Assembly: GCA_014529385.2 (NCBI GenBank)
Contig: CM043967.1
Location: 129,699,182 to 129,763,181, forward strand
From: Adiantum capillus-veneris
Lineage: Eukaryota > Streptophyta > Polypodiopsida > Polypodiales > Pteridaceae
Length of the DNA stretch: 64,000 nucleotides
Direction: 5' to 3'
Part shown: piece after piece, positions 9,305 through 18,339 of the stretch
Position numbering within the stretch: position 1 is the first letter of the stretch
How the letters are laid out: every line of letters starts with the position of its first letter
Notes under the pieces: generated by a model
Database searches by the model: none
What the model was told of the DNA's origin: nothing
Seen by the model: the letters and a program-made list of their open reading frames with translations, nothing else
Position numbers and translations under genes: made by a program

Positions 9305-11337
9305 TTAATGCTTCTAGCTCAAAACCTAGTTCAAAGACTAACATAGAGACAGGAGAGGATCCCGTGTATATGAATGACCCTGAGGATGACTCAGATTCGA
9401 TAGAGACCACGGAGACCAAAACCGTTACTACAAAGGAAAAGGCCAGTGAGGAGGATCACGAGAGGGAATTACGACGAACACCAAAAGAGTATTCAAAGTT
9501 ATACCACCCAGTTGCGAGCCCCCAAGATAAGCCACGAGAGACAAAAAATGAGGATTGCAAGAGAAAGATTGGAACCTATCCAAACCCAACAGTGGAAATT
9601 GAACGAGTCCAACAACTGAGGGGTTTGGTGGAAGAAACTCAACGAAAATTAGAACCTGAACCCAAACATATCCAGATGTCGGACACAGTGTTTTCCACAC
9701 AAGGTCAACCTCACAAGAACTACAGGCCGTTAGCTATACCCAGTATCATTCGGGAAGAGAGTGAGGGTAGGACATCTGAAAGTGGACACACACCTTTCCT
9801 ACTAAAGAGAATGTTCAATGAGAGAATGCCCGACCCCCTTGAGGAAGTGGAGATTCCATCTTCACCATTCTCTTGTCAGGGTCGTACGTCCCACAAGATG
9901 CCATTAAATGTTGCCAAGCTTATGGATTTCATGTCCTCAGAAACACGTACGACTATCATATCTAAGTTATACGGAGATCCAGAATTATTCCTAGCACTGC
10001 GAGCGCTTCTCAATGGAGAATTACAGGCCGGATTACCACAGTTTGCACATATGAACAAACCTGACTCGGTGATGAATGATGAGGAACATTTAGCACCACC
10101 ATCTGACCTAGCGGGACATGAATCTGTATCTGAAATACCCGTTAACAAGTTGGGGCAATACTTTGAAGGTGATGAATCTAATGCTACTCTACCAATCACT
10201 ACTAAAGGATTAACTGTAAAGGGCGTCCTTGACCGTGGTGCGGGAGTCAGCATGGTGACAAAGAGTTGTTGGGAGTCTATGGGGAGACCTCACCTTGAAG
10301 CCACAAGCGTAGTGGTAAAAATGGCTAATGGATCTATTGTTACGCCTATTGGAATGCTAAAGGATCTCAGGATCAAGGTCTTGGGACACAAGGTAAGGCA
10401 AACTTTCATTGTTATGGATTTTTCCAAGCATCCTATGTCATTTGAGATGATATTAGGGCGTCCATTCATGAGGGAAGCAAAAATGGTGCATGACTGGTCC
10501 AAAAACCACGTCTACTTACAGTTCCAAGACTCTGTCATTCGAGTTGATCTTTTAAGTGGTCAAACGCATCCTCTAGGAAATAAATTCATCATTGATAATC
10601 GATCAGACACAACAATTCACTCAGCTCCATTACAGTATTGTTACATGTGTAACGAAGACACGGATATTGGGGAGAACTCTCCTTATATGGATATCCTACC
10701 CGGAATGGCTGAGTCAGATAATGTCGATTGGGTGCACCTAGCGGAAACTATAGATACATGGGGAGCTAGAGGAACAACCTCGGTAACACCAGATGGGGAA
10801 GAGATACCACACATTGCACCAGTAAACATGTTAGGTGTAGCGCATGTAACATCCGATGATAGGAAAGAGGCACACCTACCTGAGAGTGAAACCGATGATT
10901 CCTCAAAGGCTTCAGGCCAATACACATCAGTAATGGAATCTCAGGGAGAAGTGGATTCAGAACCTGAAGAAACATCGAGTGAACCAAGTATAGAAACTGA
11001 ACACTCAAGGCCTAGTACGACCATCTATGGTAATTTATATGAGAGTGAAGAAGATACAAGCGAATACCTATCAGGCGAGTCGAGTTCAAACATTTACCAA
11101 ACTCAAAACCTTAACAAGAAACAAAGGTCATATAAGAGACGACGATATCGAGCAAATGTGAGAGCTAGGATAAACAAGGAAAGATCTACTGCAAAATGGC
11201 TTAGCTATCTAGGGGCATGTGATTCTCATCGAAAGCTAGTAGACAATTGGGGTGAACATCTCCAGAGTGTCATGTGGTGCAGCCCGCGACCCATTGACCT
11301 CACTCAATTGGAGGTTACAGAGCCGAAATTGAGTTGA
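9305..11337 (+). CDS. GypA Gag C-terminal linker and protease-like domain 1
   Basis: This is the continuation of the gag frame after the DNA transposon; there is no native start here (the first in-frame ATG is at 9370). A Lys/Glu-rich linker is followed by a retropepsin-like domain: LDRGAG at about 10228-10245, then FIVMDFSKH, then the ILGRPFM and HDW motifs near 10450-10500. The catalytic triplet reads D-R-G; the GypB copy reads D-G-G, so the usual Ser/Thr is absent in both. GypD keeps D-S-G. An acidic Ser/Glu-rich stretch and a basic KKQRSYKRRRYR patch follow. The frame ends at a single TGA (11335-11337) where GypB has CGT, and is open in the same frame beyond it. Confidence 0.85.
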
Positions 11338-14300
11338 ACTATAAGAAGCCGTCAAAACCGAGAGTTAGCACAACAACAAAAGGAGGCAGAACTAAAAGAA
11401 AGGTCTCCGTCAGGACAAGAGCCTGTTGACTTACATACGGCTCCTGAACATTTTAAATCTTATACCACGGGGGAGCGAAAGGTTGTGTATGCCAAAGCCC
11501 AACGAATACCTACCAATGGAAGCAGTGGAGTCTATGATGGTCCAGCAGTAGTTAAAGAGATAGAATTAGCAGAACCAGGTGAGGAGTCTAAACCAGTCTT
11601 TATTGCTCAAGACCTTACCAAAACTGAAGAGGCTGTACTTAAGGAGCTCCTCAAGGAATACAAGGATATCTTTGCTTGGACATATCATGACATGAAGGGC
11701 GTTCCACCTTCTGTGGTGCAACATACGATTCCCATGATCAACACTGCTAAACCCGTCCAGCAACGACCCTATCCAATGAATCCTAAGTACGCCAAAATTG
11801 TACAAGAGGAGATTGAAAAACTTATCCAATGTGGATTCATATACCCTATTGAGCACTCAGAATGGGTTTCTCCAATATTCATTGTGCCAAAAAAGAATGG
11901 GAAACTAAGAGTGTGTGTGGACCTCAAGAAAGTTAATGCAGCTACTAGGAGAGATCATTATCCCTTGCCATATTCAGAACATGTGCTTGAGAGAGTTGCG
12001 GGAAAGGAAGCTTATAGCTTTTTAGATGGGTACTCTGGTTACAATCAAATCACAATTGCATTAGAGGACCAAGCTAAAACTGATTTTATCACAGAGTTTG
12101 GAGTGTTTGCATTTCGTGTTATGGCTTTTGGCTTAACAAACGCCCCTGCTACATTCCAACGATTAATAAACACTGCGTTTAAAGAATTTCTAAGGGTGTT
12201 TTGTGAAGCTTTCCTAGACGACCTTTGTGTTTATTCTTCTTGGGAGAAGCATTTGTTATATCTACGAAAAATATTTGAAAGGTGCAGATTTTATCGCATC
12301 TCATTGAACCCTTTCAAATGCCAATTTTGGGTTAAGCATGGAGTCATTCTAGGGCATATAGTGTCCAAGAACGGGATATCCACAGATGAGAGTAAGATTA
12401 AAGCCATTGCCGATTTGCCACCACCTACGAACTATAAAGGAGTTCAAAGATTTATGGGCCATGTTGGTTATTATCGAAGGTTTATTTTAAACTTTGCCGA
12501 GATAGCGCGTCCATTGTACAAGCTTCTTATCGAGTTTCATTGGACGGAAGAATGTCATCAATCTTATGAGTTATTAAAGAAGGCCCTAACAAGTGCTCCA
12601 ATCCTGCGAACACCTGATTGGAATGTACCTTTTCATGTGCATATTGATGCATCAAATTTTGCTATTGGGTGTGTTCTAACTCAACCAGAAGAACATAAAT
12701 TGGACTACCCTATTAGCTTTGCAAGTCGCCAATTAAAGGATGCCGAGATGAACTACACTACTACAGAGCGCGAAGGTCTAGCTATGATTTACGCAGTAAA
12801 GAAATTTCGCTATTACCTTCTTGCTACCAAGTTTGTGTTTTATGTTGATCATCAAGCATTGCTATATTTGGTAAACAAGCCATGTTCCACAGGTCGAATT
12901 ACACGATGGTTGATAATTCTTCTTGAGTTTGACTTCACCGTTGTTGTGAGGCCTGGGAGGAAACATGTCATGGCGGATCATTTATCTTGTATCCCTAATG
13001 GCGAAGCTCCTACGGGGGTTGATGATAAATTGCCTGATACTCCTTTGTTCATTGTTGAGACAATGCCTGAATGGAGTGAAAAGATTGTTAACTTCTTAGT
13101 TAATGGTTTTCCACCCAAAGAGCTGCGAAAAGATATAGCTCAAAAATTAATCGAGGAATGCGAACCCTATTGCTTACTGGCTGGAACTCTCTATAAGAGA
13201 GGAAAAGATGATGTTCTTAGACGCTGTGCCCACGAGGATGAGTATTTATATATTCTACAAGAGACACACATGGGCGTAGCTGGTGGTCACTTTTCAGGAA
13301 AGTTGAATGCCCGAAAGATCTTACAGTCAGGCTATTGGTGGCCCACTCTGTTTAAGGATGCATCACTTTTTGCAAAGGGATGTGATGAATGCCAACGCTT
13401 CAAGAAGCCACAAAGAAGTGATAGGATGCCTCTACATCCCATCAAGGTAACCCAACCATTTGAAAAGTGGGGCTTAGACTTTGTAGGACCGATTAGTCTA
13501 GTTGCACGTAACACGCAATCACGATATATCATTGTGGCTACCGACTATGTAACCAAATGGGCTGAAGCAAAAGCAACACGGAAGGCGGATGCAAAAACAA
13601 CAGCTAAGTTCCTCTTTGAGAACATTATCACATGTTTTGGATGCCCCTCTGAACTGGTGAGTGACAATGGAACTCATTTTATAAATGAAGTAATAAAAGA
13701 ACTCACATCAAACTTCATGATATCTCACCACAAGTCTACACCCTATTATCCCCAAGCAAATGGCCAAGCTGAGAGTACCAACAAAACTCTCATCTCCATT
13801 TTGACAAAGACAGTTGAGGCCAATCGCACTGATTGGGACCTAAAGCTTACATCAGCTTTATGGGCTTATCGTACTGCGTATAAAGTTGCTATTAATTGCA
13901 CACCGTTTAAGATGGTGTATGGTCAAGAAGCAGTTATGCCATGGGAGTTTGTCATTCCTAGTCTTCGAGTAGCTTCTCAAGAAGGTTGGGATGGTAACCC
14001 CTTAGTTGAGCGATTATATATCCTGGAAAGGCTAGATGAAGAGAGGCAATTAGTTGTGCGAAATGCTCTAGTGGAGAAGGATAGGAGAAAGAAGTGGTTC
14101 GATAGCCATTTAAAGGATAAAGACATCAAGGTTGGTGATAAAGTTCTTATGTACGGGGTACGTAATGAAAAGAAGAAATTGAAATACGCTGGTAAGGGAC
14201 CATATCGAGTGTGTGAAATTACCCCGCAAGGTACAATTTGTGTGCAGACTCTAGATAGAGTTGAAACCATTGGATTCCTTAATGGGAGTAAATTCAAAAG

Positions 14301-15165
14301 ATATTATGATCCTCTAAGCCAGGAAGAGTTGCAAGCCATCCATCAAAAGAAGGCTGCCAAGGAACAAGCAGAGCTTAGAAAAATCCAAGCAAGAGTTGAG
14401 GCTCAAGAACGACAACAACGTCTTAGACGCCAACGAGAGGCTAATCTGGGAATCACGCAAGCATTTTTGAAGGACACAGATGACGACTCAATAGAATCTG
14501 AGCCACCCCTACGATACCCAATTGAGCTAAATAGCCCCTATGGAAAATTACTATACAATGCCTTATTAGATACGGGAGCTAAACACAATTTGTTATCCTA
14601 TGGAGTTTGGTGTCAATTAGGGAAACCGACCCTATCCCCGAGTACAATGCAAGTCAAGGGCATTAATAAAAAGAAAACTGCTATTCTTGGAGTCCTTCAG
14701 ACCCCTGTTGTCTATGACAATGGAATCATAGTGCAGAGGTTTCTAGTCATGCCCGCGGGAGCTATGGAAGGCAACGTAAACCTGGGACACACGCGGATGT
14801 TGGCAACCAAATGCACTATTGATTGGGATACTGGTAGTGTCACGACGCGACCACCGACTCTTATTCCTATCATTCAAGCAAAGTCACCTACGTTGCAAAC
14901 TCTAGCAAAGTTGAAAGATAGCCAACATTCACAAGCCAAGGTGGTTAACTCGTCTTTGCCGGCTACCCATGAACCTAGCACTTCAACACTTGTAGTTGCA
15001 GCAAGCAGTAATATTGAAATTACTCGACCTGCACGACCTAAGAGTACATATCAATGGGTCCCCAAGGCCTTACTTTCAACTACCTCAACCCTCCCATCCA
15101 TTCCAAGAAAAAATTTCCCCGGAAAACCAAGAGCGCGCCCTAGAAGAGTCAAGACCAAATCATGA
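11338..15165 (+). CDS. pol: GypA Pol: RT, RNase H, integrase and second protease-like domain
   Basis: The frame continues from the TGA at 11335; the first ATG is 11485. With that as residue 1, RT spans about 105-290 with FLDGYSGYNQI and catalytic FLDD at 243-246. Gypsy RNase H begins at HIDASN (about 386). Integrase has HMGVAGGH...CDEC zinc ligands (from about 595) and catalytic D (LDFVGP, about 664), D (SDNGTHF, about 727) and E (QAESTN, about 762). A GPY module (GKGPYRV) follows. After a Gln/Arg-rich coiled-coil-like linker comes a second retropepsin-like domain: LLDTGAKHN (catalytic DTG at 1029, nt 14569-14577), then NLGHTRM and IDW, matching the ILGRPFM/HDW order of domain 1. It copies RNA to DNA and integrates it. 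Confidence 0.93.
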   Translation, partial: TIRSRQNRELAQQQKEAELKERSPSGQEPVDLHTAPEHFKSYTTGERKVVYAKAQRIPTNGSSGVYDGPAVVKEIELAEPGEESKPVFIAQDLTKTEEAVLKELLKEYKDIFAWTYHDMKGVPPSVVQHTIPMINTAKPVQQRPYPMNPKYAKIVQEEIEKLIQCGFIYPIEHSEWVSPIFIVPKKNGKLRVCVDLKKVNAATRRDHYPLPYSEHVLERVAGKEAYSFLDGYSGYNQITIALEDQAKTDFITEFGVFAFRVMAFGLTNAPATFQRLINTAFKEFLRVFCEAFLDDLCVYSSWEKHLLYLRKIFERCRFYRISLNPFKCQFWVKHGVILGHIVSKNGISTDESKIKAIADLPPPTNYKGVQRFMGHVGYYRRFILNFAEIARPLYKLLIEFHWTEECHQSYELLKKALTSAPILRTPDWNVPFHVHIDASNFAIGCVLTQPEEHKLDYPISFASRQLKDAEMNYTTTEREGLAMIYAVKKFRYYLLATKFVFYVDHQALLYLVNKPCSTGRITRWLIILLEFDFTVVVRPGRKHVMADHLSCIPNGEAPTGVDDKLPDTPLFIVETMPEWSEKIVNFLVNGFPPKELRKDIAQKLIEECEPYCLLAGTLYKRGKDDVLRRCAHEDEYLYILQETHMGVAGGHFSGKLNARKILQSGYWWPTLFKDASLFAKGCDECQRFKKPQRSDRMPLHPIKVTQPFEKWGLDFVGPISLVARNTQSRYIIVATDYVTKWAEAKATRKADAKTTAKFLFENIITCFGCPSELVSDNGTHFINEVIKELTSNFMISHHKSTPYYPQANGQAESTNKTLISILTKTVEANRTDWDLKLTSALWAYRTAYKVAINCTPFKMVYGQEAVMPWEFVIPSLRVASQEGWDGNPLVERLYILERLDEERQLVVRNALVEKDRRKKWFDSHLKDKDIKVGDKVLMYGVRNEKKKLKYAGKGPYRVCEITPQGTICVQTLDRVETIGFLNGSKFKRYYDPLSQEELQAIHQKKAAKEQAELRKIQARVEAQERQQRLRRQREANLGITQAFLKDTDDDSIESEPPLRYPIELNSPYGKLLYNALLDTGAKHNLLSYGVWCQLGKPTLSPSTMQVKGINKKKTAILGVLQTPVVYDNGIIVQRFLVMPAGAMEGNVNLGHTRMLATKCTIDWDTGSVTTRPPTLIPIIQAKSPTLQTLAKLKDSQHSQAKVVNSSLPATHEPSTSTLVVAASSNIEITRPARPKSTYQWVPKALLSTTSTLPSIPRKNFPGKPRARPRRVKTKS

Positions 15166-15699
15166 TGGATTCCAAAACGACTATTAGAAGCCCAAGGCTA
15201 CTATGATGGAAATGAGCAAATCTGGGTACCTAAACGTAAAATGTGTCCTTCCCTATCGACAACAAACCCATATGAGTCAAACAGTGTAACACTACGAATA
15301 GCAAACCGTGGGAAGGGAAAGATCACAGAATGCTACACACCTAGTCCAGAGCTAGTTTGGGCTCCAAGGCAAAACCAATTTATTCCACCTAGCTCAGGAA
15401 GGGGGGAGTTCCATGAAGCTTCTAGCTCCTCATGTAATACATCCATAGAGGTAAAATCTTCTACATAGCCTCCACCTACAATTGTGGACCTCCATGAAGC
15501 TACAAAGGAATCCACACCTTCCAGTGTTCAAGAATCACCTAATGACCCACTTCAAGTTCGATCCTGGGAGAGTACCTTACCACCCTCGCAACTCGACGAG
15601 GCACCTAAGGTAATAGAAAACTACTGGCAAAAGTCTTCACCTATAACAACTTGGAACAACTGGTTTCAAAGGGTGATGACATCATTTCAAACGATATGA
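15166..15699 (+). pseudogene. GypA Pol C-terminal tail beyond the TGA at 15163
   Basis: The pol frame stays open after the TGA at 15163-15165, apart from a TAG at 15466-15468, and ends at TGA 15697-15699. It carries WIPKRLLEAQGYY followed by GNEQIWVPK, then a Ser/Pro/Thr-rich stretch. GypB keeps the same module (about 18790-18866) with an Arg codon (CGT) where GypA has the first TGA, and CAA where GypA has TAG. A related module occurs in GypH near 63148. The tail was therefore probably part of the polyprotein. Its function is unknown. Confidence 0.7.
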
Positions 15700-15703
15700 T
15701 CTA

Positions 15704-15945
15704 CCCAAGGAATGGGGGAGTGTTTGTGGACATCCATTATTCACTTGCTTCCCTCTCAATCTTTCTCCCTGACCTCTTAATCTCCAATCTTAGGGAATGT
15801 ATATATAAAGCCTTATACTCACAAAAACAAGATAAAAAAGTAAAAGAGCAAGAGCCATAACACAAATCATAAAAACAAATTATGCACAAGAACACGACCC
15901 TTGTAATATTTGCACTCTAACCATCATCTATTTGCGTGTACAGAT
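15704..15945 (+). promoter_or_regulatory. GypA internal purine tract, TATA box and acceptor-like site
   Basis: Directly after pol is a purine tract (AAGGAATGGGGGAG) followed by TGTTTG, much like a polypurine tract/LTR junction. A TATA box, TATATAAAG, follows at 15802-15810, and TTGCGTGTACAG lies three bases before the ATG at 15946, resembling a 3' splice site. All three are conserved in GypB (2931-3333). They could drive the extra ORF from its own promoter or by splicing. No upstream partner LTR is seen, so this is not the element's 3' LTR. Confidence 0.55.
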
Positions 15946-16368
15946 ATGGCTAGTACGCTAGAGTCATCCACTCCTGCCTTGGGTGAGAGGTACCCTCGTT
16001 ACTTTTCACAACTATTTCACATGGTCTTTCCAGTGCTTGCATGTGAATGGGATTTGATAGGTACGCTAGCATGTGAGAAGAATTTTGAGGAGTTAGAATG
16101 GTTGGTACGTCTCTTGACCACGTCTAATCCATACTTAGTAGACAGTGTTTCTCCCATTGCACAAGCCTACCCTTTTGACCAAGATGACTATAGGCGTCTA
16201 GTGACCTTCTTAGTAAACATGGGCACCTATGATGAAGAAGAAAATTTACAGGACTACACAGATGGCACATATGGTCTCATGAATGATGACTTTGTTTATC
16301 TCGACGACGAGGATAGGGGTTTAGCCTTAGGGTTTCCCCCCAGCCTCTACAATATCCTATTCCCTTGA
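15946..16368 (+). CDS. GypA extra 3' ORF, acidic protein of unknown function
   Basis: The ORF is 140 codons from ATG 15946 (MASTLESSTPALGERYPRYF at the N-terminus). It ends at TGA 16366. The middle contains EELEWLVRLLTT; the C-terminal third is rich in Asp/Glu (DEEENLQD, DDEDRG). No zinc motif, signal peptide or membrane segment is evident within it. The first 34 codons are conserved with mostly conservative changes in GypB. The frame is open again after the TGA to 16659 and that part is strongly hydrophobic (FLTFFVVF, LFPLMFLLEVFLLF), so a longer membrane protein in the env position is possible. T-rich non-coding DNA can also give such translation. I do not recognise a family. Confidence 0.6.
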   Translation: MASTLESSTPALGERYPRYFSQLFHMVFPVLACEWDLIGTLACEKNFEELEWLVRLLTTSNPYLVDSVSPIAQAYPFDQDDYRRLVTFLVNMGTYDEEENLQDYTDGTYGLMNDDFVYLDDEDRGLALGFPPSLYNILFP

Positions 16369-17742
16369 CTCTCTAGGGGAGTGCAAATAATTAGGTTAGG
16401 GTTCCTTACGTTTTTTGTTGTGTTCAATAAGTGTTGGTACCTTTTCCCACTAATGTTCCTCCTGGAGGTATTCCTTTTGTTTCCTAGTGTGTACAAGAGC
16501 GTGTTGCTATTGATAGGATTTGGACCTTCATGGAATCTTTATCTCGACTCACTCTTCAAACAAGCGCGACCATCGACACAAACAGGTGTTTCTTGTCAAT
16601 TAGCATTGCCCCTTATCTTTTTTGCATCTATGATTGTCTGCTTTAATTGTGATTGGTAGCCTAATATTCACCACATTTGCTTAGTATCAAACATTTAATT
16701 CAATGTAATTTTTTGTCATAATCACTTGTCTAGGTTTAAAAATCAAGCAGTCTGACTAAGCTAGTTTGACCAAGTTAGGTGTTAGAGATCTTCTCTTAAT
16801 ACCATGGGGAATGCCTTTCTAATAATTAATGGTTACTTAGGTTCTTAATCCGATTTAGGTAGCATTGTGTGAAATGTACTAGGACTTTCTAGTGGGATTG
16901 ACCCTATCGACCTTTAGCTTAAGTATTATAAAGGGAGTTTACTAGTGTGATGAGCCTGGGGAGGTGTATCAGTGTTATATGACCCCCCAAAGTTACAAAA
17001 TTAAAATGATGAAAATGAACAAACAAAAAATCAAAGTGCCACATTGTAAAATCTTAAGCTGGAAGAGAAATCTCAGCTTGATTGGGTACTTCACTCACAT
17101 GTATCGCCTATGGTACTAGAGCCCTAGAGGTTCCCAGTATGGGCGCTTTTTCTTGAAAAGCAAAAAACCCAAGGCATACAAAATAAGCACACACATCAAA
17201 ATTGAATCACTGTGAAAAGAATTTGGGGGGTCAAAGAAAAAGTAATCAGTCAGGCGATGATTTCATGAGAAATTCCTTTTATCGTAGCTTAACTACAAGG
17301 TCTTCTAGGTATAGCCTCTAGTCAGCCCTTGAACATGAAATACTTGGCTCTCGTGATTAAACAACTTAATTTACCAGAGAAAATTAAGAAGCTTACCCAT
17401 GGTATTAATAGTCGATCTCTAGTGCCTTTCGATCGTTAAATTAGCGACCCCATACTTGTTTAATTTTTAACCTTTACATCTGTTTATGCAGTTGATTATA
17501 TTGCAATTTAATGTTTATTGCTGACAAATTGTTTAAAATTCTGTTACTAATCAATTTGTCTGCCTAAAACTGCATATGCTTTGTAATCGCTTATGAGAAT
17601 GCAATTACTGTGCCAATGTTGTTTGATTTTGCAGTGACTGAAGAAGGCTAAGGACATTCATCTCAAATGCTCTTCCACCTCGGCGAACGAGCTTCAACTC
17701 AATAGCTTCCGAGGACGGAATCTACATCAGGAAGGGGGGGCA
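16369..17742 (+). other. GypA 3' region and polypurine tract
   Basis: Apart from the hydrophobic open stretch to 16659, about 1.1 kb shows no gene. It ends with the polypurine tract AGGAAGGGGGGG (17729-17740), two bases before the 3' LTR, which primes plus-strand DNA synthesis. A potential small ORF or regulatory RNA cannot be excluded but nothing supports one. Confidence 0.75.
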
Positions 17743-18339
17743 TGTTAACCCTCACGGCTCACGGACACCATATCACCTACGACGGACGTGTATTATATAT
17801 TTGGTAGAGTCAGGTACCGGGCTTGTCGGACCAATAAGAAAAGGGTAAGAATGATCGCCGATGAAAGGCGCACTCTAACTGGGACATTCAAGGGATTAGT
17901 TGGCTAAGCATGGGCGCCCAAGTGTGAATGGGGTGAGCTCATATAAAATCCAACTAAACCTAAAATTCACTCATTCTCTCATTTGTGCAATAGAAGAGTG
18001 CTCTTGCTCCATCTCCATCTCCATCTTCTTCTTCTTCACCTCCTTGTGTGTGTGTGTATGTGTGTGTGTGTGAGAGAGAGCGAGAGAGGGAGAGTGTGTG
18101 TGCGATCGAGCATTACGAAGGCACGACGGCGGCGAAGCGGTTGAGCGCGGCACGACTGCAGCTTCTTCTTCATCGCGAAGAGGAATCCACCACGAAGGCG
18201 AGCGTAGAGCGGTGAGTGACACACCCTTTGCTCTCTTGAGCTTGCTAGTTTAGGCTTGTTGTGTGCTTGGAGCCATTTGTGGCTCGCACACGGTGTATCA
18301 GCAAGTCCCTTGCTTCGACAGTGCGGCAAGGAGCGCACA
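17743..18339 (+). repeat. GypA 3' LTR
   Basis: It begins TGTTAACCCTCACGG and ends GCGCACA. It matches the 5' LTR with about 17 base changes by eye, including a cluster near 18158-18180, and has a longer TG/GA microsatellite (18044-18092). The TATA box is retained (CATATAAAATCC). The following TCATC is the right target duplication. Confidence 0.95.

Larger units (their letters stand above)
3334..18339 (+). mobile_element. Ty3/Gypsy element GypA, nearly complete, about 15 kb
   Basis: The element is bounded by two matching LTRs (3334-3922 and 17743-18339) and a 5-bp target duplication, TCGTC (3329-3333) and TCATC (18340-18344), with one change. The internal order is primer-binding site, leader, gag, protease-like 1, RT, RNase H, integrase, protease-like 2, tail, internal promoter, extra ORF and polypurine tract. 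By eye the LTRs differ at about 17 positions plus TG/GA repeat length, so insertion is much younger than GypB. It sits inside GypB, a member of the same family, in opposite orientation. Coding is broken by a 1.34-kb DNA transposon and by a few single stops. The RT motifs (FLDGYSGYNQI, FLDD) resemble the non-chromoviral Ogre/Tat/Athila branch. Confidence 0.93.

Noticed and set aside
11335-15165. Reading the in-frame TGA codons as an alternative genetic code
   Set aside because: Stops of all three kinds occur across elements and sister copies carry sense codons; decay is simpler.
15716-15945. Calling the true 3' LTR of GypA at 15716
   Set aside because: The sequence has no partner upstream of gag; the real LTR pair is 3334-3922 and 17743-18339 with a target duplication.
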